DNA of 32,738 nucleotides from an uncultured Nitratireductor sp. (GTDB lineage: Bacteria; Pseudomonadota; Alphaproteobacteria; Rhizobiales; Rhizobiaceae), in NCBI RefSeq assembly GCF_913053745.1, contig NZ_CAJXGF010000036.1:1-32738 (forward strand). Direction: 5' to 3'. Positions 17,668 to 25,496 of the stretch are shown here, one piece after another. The position numbers and the translations under genes are program-made. Within the stretch, counting starts at the first letter, position 1, and each line of letters begins with the position of its first letter. The notes beneath the pieces are model-generated. The model had not been told where the DNA came from. It made no database searches and saw only the letters and a program-made list of their open reading frames with translations.

Positions 17668-18111
17668 TCAGTCGTCGATATCAAACTCCAACATCCGGCC
17701 GTCGGCGGCGAATTCGGCATCGAACTCTCGGCCATCGGCGAGCACGCCTTCGATCTCAATGCCGCCGCCGCGTTCGAATTCTATTTTTTCGAGCTGGGCA
17801 TCCGTGGGCCACGATGCGTTGTCGCTGATCGCAGAGGGGACGAGAGATTGAATTTCGCCGATGGGAAAAAGACCGTTCCCGCGAGCCTCGACATCTTCGA
17901 TTATGCCATCCCCGTCGAGATCGACTTCCACGCGGACGCCATTCGGTAGAGAACCGCGCACACGGCGACCATACTCCGCGCGGGGCTTTTCGCGGATCTG
18001 GATGTCGGAAAGCTCGAGGTCGACAACCGCTTGCGGCAAATCCTGACCGGCGGCATAGCCCGACAAAAGGAGGCCGACCGAGAGTGCGACACCGGGAATT
18101 ACGCGTTTCAT
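17668..18111 (-). CDS. Secreted protein with one EF-hand-like calcium loop
   Basis: A 147-residue protein with a clear signal peptide (MKRVIPGVALSVGLLLSGYAAG, cleavage near residue 22). The mature part contains VDLDGDGIIEDVE, whose Asp, Asp, Asp, Ile, Glu and Glu fall on positions 1, 3, 5, 7, 9 and 12 of an EF-hand loop. The second half is rich in Glu/Asp and glycine. I chose ATG 18109-18111, with GAAGG upstream. It precedes the EAL gene by 65 bp and might be co-transcribed. I do not recognise a named family, and calcium binding is inferred from the loop alone. Confidence 0.65.
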   Translation of the reverse strand: MKRVIPGVALSVGLLLSGYAAGQDLPQAVVDLELSDIQIREKPRAEYGRRVRGSLPNGVRVEVDLDGDGIIEDVEARGNGLFPIGEIQSLVPSAISDNASWPTDAQLEKIEFERGGGIEIEGVLADGREFDAEFAADGRMLEFDIDD

Positions 18112-18435
18112 ACCTTCACCTTCTGCAAAACTCTCAAAATAGATAATGGGCGCGCCGGGTATTCCTTCCGAGGATGCGGATGCGCATCGACGGTGACAAG
18201 CGCGCCATACCCTCCACGAACGGGAGCCGCCGCCCTGACGAATGCATTGTCGCCATGTGGCAGGATTACTCAAGCAGCGTTGTGATGATCGCCTCGCTTT
18301 CCCCGTGAACCGGCCAGGATGACTGTCCTGTCTTCTCTCGGAGACATCAGGCATCCCGGAATGCCGGTTTCGGGCGTCGCCTTGGTCGCGCGGGAGGGCG
18401 AAGGTCGACGTCGCCGCCTGCATCTGGGAGCGGGG
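18112..18435. other. Intergenic stretch, nothing identified
   Basis: Between two minus-strand genes. Open frames crossing it lack ribosome sites and have poor codon patterns. It should hold the promoter of the secreted-protein gene and the end of the DUF2865 transcript, but I see no clear terminator. Confidence 0.4.
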
Positions 18436-19416
18436 CTACTGCAACCTGCTTTCAACCGGCGGCTGGGGCTCCACCTCCTCTTGTTCGGTCTGTATTTGAC
18501 TAACTGTCTGCGTTTCAATTTCTTCGGCAGGCAGAAAGACGGGGCCGACGACCCTTACCTTCTGGCTGACCGGTTCGGTCGCATCGATCGAGGAAACCAC
18601 TTCCGGGCTGGGTTCAGGCCTGAAACGAGGAAGTGGAATGATCGCGTTCGACAGATCGCGTGGGGTCACGGTTCTCGCTCTCAATGCATCCACATGCGCG
18701 AAATAGCGGTTCCAGTCACAGCGTCCAAGATTCCCATCATCCTGATACCGAAAAGCCGTCGGCAACTCGCTGTAGGGATTGCCGGTTTCAACCGAGAGCA
18801 TTTCTTCCGTCTCGAGCTCGGGATCTTCGAGCACGTAGAGCCTCATGCTGTCGTCATCACAGATGAAACGGCACTGGTCGATATAGGTCTTCGTGTCGCC
18901 CTTTTTAGCGAATTGTGAATGAGGCGCGGGAAAGAGATAACCATCGGATGGCCGCACGCAATAATACAGCGCGTTCCCGGCATATTTCGGGCCGGTTCTT
19001 CTCGGCTTCGTTCGTTTTGCAATACGCTCTTTTTTTGCAGTACGCTCCTTTTTTGCAGAACGCCGCTTCACGCCACACCCAAGCTGCTTATAGCGTGCCC
19101 TCAGACGCGCATTTTTGGTGCCGCCATTGGACGCCACCGCGAGTAGCTGCTCCGCTTTTGCACGGCGTTGAGCGAGACCGCGGCAGGCGTTGAACAAGCC
19201 GCCCGCAGCGGCTTTGTCGGTGGTGCAACCGCGTTTTTTCTCGACTACACGAAGAGCGGAGATCTGACGTCGGATCCGGGACGCCTGAGAACTCGAAGCG
19301 CCAGCGTTGGCGCGCATCTGGCTTCTGATTGCTGAACAACTTTCCGCCAGGGACGGTTGTGATCCTGAGAACACGATCAGGCCGGCTATCGGAATTATGA
19401 TCGAAAAGCACCACAT
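18436..19416 (-). CDS. DUF2865 family exported protein
   Basis: A 326-residue protein with a signal peptide (residues 1-24, cleaved near LAES). Residues 25-115 are helical and basic, residues 117-140 form a Lys/Arg linker with a repeated SAKKER/TAKKER/IAKRTK unit, and residues 150-225 match DUF2865: YYCVRPSDGYLFPAPHSQF, a Cys pair in QCRFIC, and NPYSELPTAFRYQ. The end is proline- and acid-rich. I chose ATG 19414-19416, which has GGAG 7 bp upstream; the frame is open 40 codons further. DUF2865 is a rhizobial envelope family of unknown function. It is flanked by other small exported proteins on the same strand. Confidence 0.8.
   Translation of the reverse strand: MWCFSIIIPIAGLIVFSGSQPSLAESCSAIRSQMRANAGASSSQASRIRRQISALRVVEKKRGCTTDKAAAGGLFNACRGLAQRRAKAEQLLAVASNGGTKNARLRARYKQLGCGVKRRSAKKERTAKKERIAKRTKPRRTGPKYAGNALYYCVRPSDGYLFPAPHSQFAKKGDTKTYIDQCRFICDDDSMRLYVLEDPELETEEMLSVETGNPYSELPTAFRYQDDGNLGRCDWNRYFAHVDALRARTVTPRDLSNAIIPLPRFRPEPSPEVVSSIDATEPVSQKVRVVGPVFLPAEEIETQTVSQIQTEQEEVEPQPPVESRLQ
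19010..19066 (-). repeat. 18-bp tandem repeat inside the DUF2865 gene
   Basis: About three copies of an 18-bp unit (TTTTTTGCAGTACGCTCC and variants on the plus strand) encode the basic AKKER linker. The copies differ by a few bases each. Such in-frame units can expand or contract without breaking the reading frame. Confidence 0.65.
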
Positions 19417-19679
19417 CGTCTTGCTCCATCTTACATTCGAGAGGGCTGTTCGGTGGTCGGTTTTCTGCGAGAGCGCAGAATTCTTCAGCGTCTCTTGCGA
19501 GGTCGCAGCCGCACGCGGGCCCGCAGTCGGTTCCATGAATACGAGCCGCGGTAAGGCGGGCCGTTCGGGCTGTCCAAAAGGCGCAGCCAGGCCGCTGACA
19601 AACCCGCTCGCCGATACGGCGTGGACGGGGGGCTTGAAGCTTCTGCGAGGAGGGCGTCGCGCATCATCGGATTATCCCC

Positions 19680-20147
19680 TCAACGCGGGCGTGGGCGCGG
19701 AGGCCTCGGACGATGACCGTGATGAGGTGGGCGCGGGCGATTGCCATAATGGGGTGGCCTTGGACGATTTCCCCAATGAGGCGGTTTGGGACGATGCCCC
19801 CACTGCGGTGGCCGCGGCCGACCGGGAGATATGATCGGCAACCCGATGCGGGGGCCGACATAGAGCAAAGATCGGCGACGGTTCTGATAGACCGCCTGGA
19901 GATAGTTGCTGGAAACCCAGCCGCGTCGGCCGGCAAAACGCACGTCACACCAGCTGTAGCCTCTGAGGCAACCGTGAATGGTTACGCCTGCGCCTGCCGG
20001 CACAGTCGCGATCCGTCCGTACTCGGTGCCCGGGCCGGTCCGCATGTTCACGTTGCCGGTGGCATAGGCATTGGCCGCATGGGCCAGGGAAGAAAGCGAT
20101 ATGCCAAAAAGGAGGGCGGCGCCTGCCGCAATTGTCTTTGTCCGCAT
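19680..20147 (-). CDS. Exported SH3-domain protein with Pro/His/Arg repeat tail
   Basis: A 155-residue protein: signal peptide at 1-24 (ending LAHAA), a bacterial SH3 domain at about 26-85 (NVNMRTGPGTEYGRIATVPAGAGV, then SWCDVRFAGRRGWVSSNYL), and a C-terminal tail from about 110 built of repeated RPxPPHxGN/H units. SH3b domains usually bind peptidoglycan; the tail may interact with the envelope or with metal, which is speculation. I chose ATG 20145-20147, with GAGGA 6 bp upstream. Two Cys (60 and 67) could form a disulfide. Similar small proteins are common in rhizobia. Confidence 0.8.
   Translation of the reverse strand: MRTKTIAAGAALLFGISLSSLAHAANAYATGNVNMRTGPGTEYGRIATVPAGAGVTIHGCLRGYSWCDVRFAGRRGWVSSNYLQAVYQNRRRSLLYVGPRIGLPIISPGRPRPPQWGHRPKPPHWGNRPRPPHYGNRPRPPHHGHRPRPPRPRPR
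19689..19815 (-). repeat. Imperfect tandem repeats coding for the RPxPPH tail
   Basis: About four copies of a roughly 30-33 bp unit encode PPQWGHRPK, PPHWGNRPR, PPHYGNRPR and PPHHGHRPR. The third aromatic/His position varies between copies, which suggests stepwise expansion followed by drift. Confidence 0.6.
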
Positions 20148-20284
20148 CACTGTCCTCGTTCCGCCCCTCCGCGAGCGCGGAAGGATCTGTTGGTCGTTCA
20201 GTTGCATTGCCGAGAAACACGCGCAGGACTTTTCGAAGCCCCATTGTTCAGAACGCTGCCATCGGCTTCGATGCGTTCGCCGGA

Positions 20285-20587
20285 TTATCCGCGCGCAGTC
20301 ATCTTGTTCTTGATGAGGCCGACCACGACCTGGACAACCGCGCCGGCCACCCCGCCACCGACAAGTTGTCCGGCCATTGCAGCGATATCGGAACCCGCAG
20401 CCGCACCTGCGGCGGGATCGCCCGTCGCTCCGCCAAGCAGTGTTCCAAGCAGTTGCCCACCGCCAACACCGCCGACTGCGCCGGCGATTAGGTTGCCGAC
20501 ATTTCCAAGGTCGGATTGCTTGAGCGCCTTACCGCCCGCCGCTCCGCCGATGGCACCGCCAACAAGCTGTGCAAGTATAGCTTCCAT
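20285..20587 (-). CDS. Small glycine-rich membrane protein
   Basis: A 100-residue protein starting MEAILAQLVGGAIGG and composed largely of Gly/Ala/Val segments with GxxxG spacing (GAVGGVGGGQLLGTLLGGATG, QLVGGGVAGAVVQVVVG). A perfect GGAGG lies 7 bp before ATG 20585-20587. I recall a widespread alphaproteobacterial family of this type, often carrying a mistaken DNA-methyltransferase label; the function is unknown. Glycine-zipper helices suggest oligomers in the membrane. Confidence 0.72.
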   Translation of the reverse strand: MEAILAQLVGGAIGGAAGGKALKQSDLGNVGNLIAGAVGGVGGGQLLGTLLGGATGDPAAGAAAGSDIAAMAGQLVGGGVAGAVVQVVVGLIKNKMTARG

Positions 20588-21168
20588 TGTAAGTCCTCCA
20601 TGATCGGTGAGATGACCCGCCGAGCATCCGCGCATCACCGTTTGATGTTGAACTAGGGGGTGCTATCGAAGACCTCCGGTCTGCCGTGGTAGAGGTCCGT
20701 CGAAACGTCGGTTGTGGAGGAGAGGTACGGCCTTGCCGTAGGCCCACTCATGGGCCCGCCGTGCTGTTGAAACGGCGTTCCGCTATCGCGGATATATTTG
20801 CAGTCGCCTGCTGTAGGGCCGAAAGAGAAGGCAGTCCGAGCGAATTCGGAAGAATGAAGGACGACTCCGGAAACAAATGCCTTACCAGGCACAAGACTTG
20901 TCCGGGATATATTAACGCACCGCATCTCAGTTCCTGCATTCGTTCTGGTTGCTGCCAGAAAAATTACCTCTCTCCGTTCCCCGCTAAAATTACGCCACGA
21001 AAATTACCAAAAAACAACAATAATATAACGAATTTTCGCCATTTTTGACGATCGCCGTTGGTATTGTGCTGCATCCAGTGCTTTCCCCTTTGCGGTTTGA
21101 GGCCGAATTTCTGGCGGATTTTGGCGGAGCCGATCTATAAATCCCCGGCGCTGTAAATAAGGATTGCC

Positions 21169-21297
21169 GTGCAATTCTCGCTCAGAAAAGGCTATGCGGA
21201 GGGGCTGGCCGGGCTGATGAGGAGGCGAGCGGCTGCACCGAAGAACGTGCGCAGATCGATAAGGGTATTCTATGCGTTCGCCCTGCGGGCCGATTGA
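21169..21297 (+). CDS. Possible small basic protein (42 residues)
   Basis: A GTG-started frame with AAGGA 6 bp upstream, coding a basic peptide (GLMRRRAAAPKNVRRSIRVFYAF). A hairpin ACCGGC/GCCGGT (21299-21313) begins just past its stop. The ribosome site and following hairpin are the only support; no family is recognised. Confidence 0.3.
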   Translation: MQFSLRKGYAEGLAGLMRRRAAAPKNVRRSIRVFYAFALRAD

Positions 21298-21298
21298 G

Positions 21299-21313
21299 AC
21301 CGGCTGTGCCGGT
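21299..21313. terminator. Short hairpin between convergent genes
   Basis: ACCGGC and GCCGGT pair exactly around TGT. It lies 5 bp past the stop of the P-loop kinase-like gene and 1 bp past the stop of the small plus-strand ORF. There is no T-run, so this is only a candidate terminator. Confidence 0.35.
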
Positions 21314-21318
21314 TCGGC

Positions 21319-21837
21319 TCATGTTGAGCGCGAGCGCTGCTTCTGGGACGGTCCGGATACAAGACCGCGAACCTTGTCGGCGAGGTGATCGCGGGTGAAC
21401 GCAAAACCGCCCTTGTCGGTGCGGATTACGAGGTCGCTAAAAGGGCGCTGTCCATAGCCCTGCGCGGTCATCTGCGACGACCGGGCCATCTCGTCCGGTG
21501 TCAGGAGGCGCTCGCGGGCAGCGATGTGCGCGGCGTCGGCTGCCAGGCTGATGCAATAATACGCTATCCCCCGCCGCCGAAAGGTTTCCCTGAAGAACAG
21601 CCAGTTCGTGCAGCGCAGCGGATAAGCCATTATGACCACGGGACGGGTTTCCAGCTGCTCTTCGCAGGCGCGCGCGATGCGACGGCTGGTTTGCAGGATC
21701 GAGCGAAGCCAGGGGCCGGGGAGCGAATGGTCGTCGCCATCGACAAAGCCGAAGCCCAGATGCGAGGACACCGCCCTTCCCAATGTCGTTTTGCCGACCC
21801 CGACCGGCCCCTCGAACGATATAACAGACAATGGCAT
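21319..21837 (-). CDS. P-loop kinase-like (AAA-type) protein
   Basis: A 172-residue protein with a Walker A loop GPVGVGKT at residues 10-17 and an overall layout like small-molecule kinases (shikimate or gluconate kinase, or AAA_33): a VDGDDH segment near 32-37 that may bind substrate or Mg, VVIMAYPL at the Walker B position, and an Arg-rich lid (ARERLL). The ATG at 21835-21837 has GGAG about 8 bp upstream. It stands alone; no operon partner suggests its substrate. Confidence 0.65.
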   Translation of the reverse strand: MPLSVISFEGPVGVGKTTLGRAVSSHLGFGFVDGDDHSLPGPWLRSILQTSRRIARACEEQLETRPVVIMAYPLRCTNWLFFRETFRRRGIAYYCISLAADAAHIAARERLLTPDEMARSSQMTAQGYGQRPFSDLVIRTDKGGFAFTRDHLADKVRGLVSGPSQKQRSRST

Positions 21838-22284
21838 CCGCGATCTCCGCCTGCCTCAAGAGAGTTGTCAGCCTTCCGAAAAAGGACAGGCCCGACAATC
21901 GTTTGTGCACATCATTCTAAGTCTGTCTGCTCGACAAGGTCGAGGGTGCTTCAGAACGCCGATTGCGGTCGCGTATCAGCCGGATGGAGGAGAGCGGCAG
22001 CCCCGGTCGATCATGTCCGGCAAGACACAGATGAGCGTATGCTATCTGATGAATGTGTAAGGTGCTAAGACGCCACTCAAGACCTCGCTCCTCTGCTGTC
22101 CCAGACGCCGCGACACGATTGGCCCGAACGATACATGTGAGCGTGCGACCGATACCCATCATCACTCAAACTTTCGCGGGATCTTCCCGCCCCGGGGGCG
22201 TGGAACGGGCCGACCTCCAAAGCGGCACCGTGCCGCGTTCTCGCCGCATCCGCATTGTAGCCCCCACCGCCGAAGGAGAAGGGC
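21838..22284. other. Intergenic stretch between divergent genes
   Basis: Promoter space for the P-loop gene (minus) and the M23 peptidase gene (plus). Frames crossing it show no coding pattern. A CTCGAC/GTCGAG inverted repeat with a 3-base spacer lies near 21930, a possible operator. Nothing else stands out. Confidence 0.4.
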
Positions 22285-23184
22285 ATGTTCTTTGTCGTCA
22301 TCGTTCTGATCGCCGTATGCATCGGTGTTCCGCTGATTTATTCTTGGCGGCTGCTGAAGCTCGACATGCCGAGCAGGGGGGCTTGGCTTATCCACGTCGC
22401 CGATGCTGCCGTGTTCGTCGCGCTGGTGCTCCTGGTTGGGCGGTGGGACATGGCGGGATACCATATCCGTTTCGTGCTTCTTGCCGTTTTCCTGGGGGCC
22501 GTGCTTTGGTCGTTCAAACGGCATGTGTCGCGTCCATGGGGAATGCAGGGCGAGTCCGTTCACCGGCAGCACTGGCCGACCCTCGTATCGCTAGCGCTTT
22601 TCGGGGCCGCTTTGTGCTACGTGATTTACGGAATGCTGCCCCCGGAAGAACCCGAAGAGCTTGCTTTTCCGCTGAAGGACGGTCGCTTCATGGTCGGGCA
22701 GGGCGGGGGAATCGATTTGCTCAACCATCACGCAACGCATCCCGAACAGCGTTACGCGGCCGACATCACGGAGATCAACGGTTTCGGTTATCGTGCGTCG
22801 GGCCTCGCTCCGAAAGCTCTCGACCGTTATGTTATCTATGGGGCTTCTGTCGTCAGTCCCTGCACCGGCGAGGTCATCGGCGTCCGCAACGACCTGCCGG
22901 ATCTGATTCCGCCGGACTCCGATAAAGACAATCCTCGGGGCAACCATGTCATCGTTGATTGCGGCGCGTTCCAGGTGGAGCTCGCGCACCTTCAGCAAGG
23001 CAGCGTTCAGGTTTCGACCGGCGTTTCGGTTTCGGCGGGCGATTCGATCGGAAAAGTTGGCAATTCCGGGAACACCACAGAGCCGCACCTTCATGTGCAC
23101 GCGGTCGACCCGGAGACGAATGCCGGCGTGCCGATGTCCTTCAGCGGACGGGCACCCGTGCGGAACACATTATACGAGAACTGA
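22285..23184 (+). CDS. Membrane-anchored M23 family peptidase
   Basis: A 299-residue protein with four hydrophobic spans in the first 118 residues, then a LytM/M23 domain. HLHVHA (268-273) supplies the usual late zinc His, His235 in ELAHLQQGSV fits the middle His and Asp160 in YAADI the Asp ligand; the first His would be one of those at 148-152. SPCTGEV and SAGDSIGKVGNSGNTTEPHLH are classic for the family. A strong AAGGAG box precedes the ATG. M23 enzymes cleave peptidoglycan cross-bridges. The four-span anchor is a recognised but little-studied variant, so the domain is likely periplasmic and tethered. Confidence 0.85.
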   Translation: MFFVVIVLIAVCIGVPLIYSWRLLKLDMPSRGAWLIHVADAAVFVALVLLVGRWDMAGYHIRFVLLAVFLGAVLWSFKRHVSRPWGMQGESVHRQHWPTLVSLALFGAALCYVIYGMLPPEEPEELAFPLKDGRFMVGQGGGIDLLNHHATHPEQRYAADITEINGFGYRASGLAPKALDRYVIYGASVVSPCTGEVIGVRNDLPDLIPPDSDKDNPRGNHVIVDCGAFQVELAHLQQGSVQVSTGVSVSAGDSIGKVGNSGNTTEPHLHVHAVDPETNAGVPMSFSGRAPVRNTLYEN

Positions 23185-23484
23185 ATACGAGAACTGGCAC
23201 AAACGTGCGATGACACAAGAGATCGAGCGCGCGGAGACATGAAATGAAAGAGCCGGGTCAGAGGGTCCGACGCCGGCACCGGTGCGTGAGCCTGAGAGCA
23301 GGCTGGACCGACGCTGGATGTCGGGGCCGGTGACGCTGTCGTGCATGCCAAAAGCGTTCGAGGATATATGACCGTGGCAGCATCGTCATGCGTCTGATAA
23401 GCTTAACTGGACAAGAACTGTTTTGAGAAACGGTAGAACAAAAACTGTCCGCTCAATCTGCGGGCAGCATGAATGGGATAACCG
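23185..23484. other. Non-coding stretch with a possible structured RNA
   Basis: No gene is seen. A branched pairing pattern at 23277-23332 is described separately. The last 90 bases lead to the SnoaL-like gene and should hold its promoter. Confidence 0.4.
23277..23332 (+). ncRNA. Candidate three-way-junction RNA element
   Basis: CACCGG (23277-23282) pairs with CCGGTG (23327-23332). Inside lie two hairpins: AGCCTG/CAGGCT around AGAG (23289-23304) and CCGAC/GTCGG around 7 bases (23308-23324). The stems are perfect but short and GC-rich DNA often gives such patterns. It fits none of the riboswitch classes I know and may just be the peptidase terminator region. Confidence 0.25.
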
Positions 23485-23949
23485 ATGTCAGAAACCGATG
23501 AAATTCACGCGCTTTACTTGCGCCTTCTGCAGGGATGGAACGAGCGGAAAGCAAATGCGATGGCCGAATGCTTTTCAAGCGAAGGAGTCATGATCGGCTT
23601 CGACGGTTCCCTTGCCGAGGGCAGGACGGCGATCGAAAAACACCTCACACCAATCTTTGCGGATCATCCGACGGCCCCGTTCGTCGCCATCGTTCGCTCG
23701 ATGCGCAAGATCGGGAGCGCCGGTATTCTGCGCGCCGATGTCGGTATGGTCCCTCCCGGTGGAACGGAGATAAACCCGGCCGCCAATGCCCGGCAAACAT
23801 TGGTGGCTGTGCAAAAGGCCGGTCAATGGCAGGTGGACCTTTTTCAAAACACGCCGGCTGCACTCCATTGGGACCAGGAAGAAAGCGCATCATTGTCGGC
23901 GGAACTCAATGCGGCCTTCAGCGAACGCGGTCTGCTTCCTGTCCGATAG
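23485..23949 (+). CDS. SgcJ/EcaC family (SnoaL-like) protein
   Basis: A 154-residue protein with the NTF2/SnoaL fold signature of the SgcJ/EcaC group: an N-terminal helix IHALYLRLLQGWNERKANAMAECFSSEGVMIGFDGS, then EGRTAIEKHLTPIF, and a closing QWQVDLFQNTPAALH. Members are often labelled oxidoreductase or DUF4440, but no cofactor motif is visible and the role is unproven. The ATG at 23485 gives the standard length. It stands alone on the plus strand; the 284 bp that follow hold only a weak 40-residue frame (23985-24107). Confidence 0.75.
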   Translation: MSETDEIHALYLRLLQGWNERKANAMAECFSSEGVMIGFDGSLAEGRTAIEKHLTPIFADHPTAPFVAIVRSMRKIGSAGILRADVGMVPPGGTEINPAANARQTLVAVQKAGQWQVDLFQNTPAALHWDQEESASLSAELNAAFSERGLLPVR

Positions 23950-24233
23950 GTGAACCGACCAGCCTGCCTTGCAGAATTGCCCGAATGGAGGCAGACGGAA
24001 GCTGTCGCGACCCCGAGTGGACCCGTGCATTCAATTCTGGAGCAGTGAAAAAATGGCGCGCCGGAGAAGATGAAACCGAGACCTTCGAAATCGTCCTAAC
24101 ACATTGAGGCGCAAAGCAACCCATATTTGAGCGTTGCCTACTTTTTTCAGGCGCACATTAAACGAGCTTCTTCTCCATTGGTGTGCCGTCATTCCACCCT
24201 TGTTTGGCTTCTGCAAGGGCAGGGCATCGCAAC

Positions 24234-25490
24234 TCAAGTCACCAATATCGCGCGGAAATCATTCACATTGGTCAGCGTCGGGCCGGTCTTTATCAGATCA
24301 TCGAGGTTCGAGAAGAAGCTATAGCTGTCATTGGCCGACAGAAAGCTGCGTGCGTTCAGGGCGAGCCGGGCGGCGCGTGCAAGTGTGTCGGGCGCTATAA
24401 TCGCGCCAGCGGCATCTTCGGTGCCGTCAATGCCATCCGTATCGGCCGACAGGGCGTGAATACCCTCTTCCCCTTTCAGGGTAAGGGCGAGCGAGAGTAG
24501 AAACTCCGTGTTCCTGCCTCCGCGACCTGGAGCGTTCCGGCCAATCGTAACGGTGGTTTCCCCGCCGGACAAAAGAACTGCCGGCGGGCGTGTCAATGTG
24601 CCGTTTCGGGCGCAGGAAAGGGCAATCCCGCCCATCACGGTACCTGCGTGCCGCGCTTCCCCTTCAATGGCATCCCCTAGTAGGATGGGTGTAATCCGGG
24701 CCGCCCTGGCCACCTTGGCAGCCGCCTCAAGCGACAGTCGGGGCGTGGCGATGAGCCGGAAATCCGTTTGCTCGCATCGAAAGGTTTCTGACCGTGTCAG
24801 AAGAACCTGCCTTACCGCTTCAGGTAGCTCGGGTCGCAACCGATCCAGAAGGGGAGATAGGTCTTCATCCGCGGTCGGATCGGGCACTGTCGGGCCGGAA
24901 GCGATCGCGGCCGGGGCATCACCAGGGATGTCGGAAATGGCAAGGGTGACGAGACGGGCAGGAAAGGCCGCCTTTGCGAGACCGCCGCCCTTCAAAAGTG
25001 ACATACGCCTGCGAATGCGGTTCATATCATCTATGGGCAGGCCCGACTGAAGCAGCAGCCGATTGACGAGAAACTTGTCCTCTAGTGTCAGTGGCGACCT
25101 GGGCGCAGGCATGAGGGCCGAGCCGCCGCCCGAAATCAGCGCAAGAACCAGATCGTCTGGTCCGGCCTTTTGTGCCGTTTCGAGGATTTCGCCGGCCGCC
25201 CTTGCCCCCGCCATATCAGGCACGGGATGCGAGGCCTCCCGCACCGTGATCCGTTCCGTGGGCACGCCGTGGCCGTATCGCGTGACGACCACACCGGAAA
25301 TATCCGCGTCTGGCCAGGCCAGTTCCACTGCGCGCGCCATGGCCGCGGCCGATTTTCCTGCGCCAACCACAAGGCAGCGCCCTTTGGGTTCTTCGGGCAG
25401 ATACTGTGCCAGAACCTTGCCCGGGTCGGCCGCACCAATGGCAGCGTCCAACATCTGACGCAGAAGCGCGTGAGCTTGCGGAGTGTGCAT
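24234..25490 (-). CDS. ttuD: Glycerate 2-kinase (TtuD/GckA, MOFRL family)
   Basis: A 418-residue protein of the type II glycerate kinase family, once named hydroxypyruvate reductase TtuD. Signatures: LVVGAGKSAAAMARAVE near the N-terminus, LISGGGSALMPAP in the central nucleotide/substrate loop, AISDIPGD, and in the C-terminal MOFRL domain LLSGGETTVT, GGRNTEFLLSLAL and SADTDGIDGTEDAAGA. It phosphorylates D-glycerate at C2, feeding it to glycolysis. It ends a minus-strand pair with the tartrate dehydrogenase gene (6 bp apart), which matches the ttuC-ttuD order known from Agrobacterium vitis. Confidence 0.88.
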   Translation of the reverse strand: MHTPQAHALLRQMLDAAIGAADPGKVLAQYLPEEPKGRCLVVGAGKSAAAMARAVELAWPDADISGVVVTRYGHGVPTERITVREASHPVPDMAGARAAGEILETAQKAGPDDLVLALISGGGSALMPAPRSPLTLEDKFLVNRLLLQSGLPIDDMNRIRRRMSLLKGGGLAKAAFPARLVTLAISDIPGDAPAAIASGPTVPDPTADEDLSPLLDRLRPELPEAVRQVLLTRSETFRCEQTDFRLIATPRLSLEAAAKVARAARITPILLGDAIEGEARHAGTVMGGIALSCARNGTLTRPPAVLLSGGETTVTIGRNAPGRGGRNTEFLLSLALTLKGEEGIHALSADTDGIDGTEDAAGAIIAPDTLARAARLALNARSFLSANDSYSFFSNLDDLIKTGPTLTNVNDFRAILVT

Positions 25491-25496
25491 AAAAGA

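Larger units (their letters stand above)
20588..21318. other. Long intergenic stretch with an A/T-rich core
   Basis: No secure gene. Around 20740-20755 a GGCCCA/TGGGCC hairpin occurs. From about 20958 to 21045 the sequence is unusually A-rich and has three AAAATTAC copies (about 20960, 20986 and 21000). A short plus-strand ORF (21169-21297) with a fair ribosome site follows. The A/T-rich core may be promoter or nucleoid-protein binding DNA. Confidence 0.45.

Noticed and set aside
22053..22925. Plus-strand frame overlapping the M23 peptidase gene
   Set aside because: Arg/Pro/Gly-rich translation in another frame of a clear peptidase gene.
23289..23320. Resemblance to a TPP riboswitch (CTGAGA followed by CGCTGGAT)
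   Set aside because: The remaining conserved TPP helices and their order are missing, and the downstream gene has no link to thiamine.
23985..24107. 40-residue plus-strand frame after the SgcJ-like gene
   Set aside because: Codons are acceptable but there is no ribosome site, family or context.
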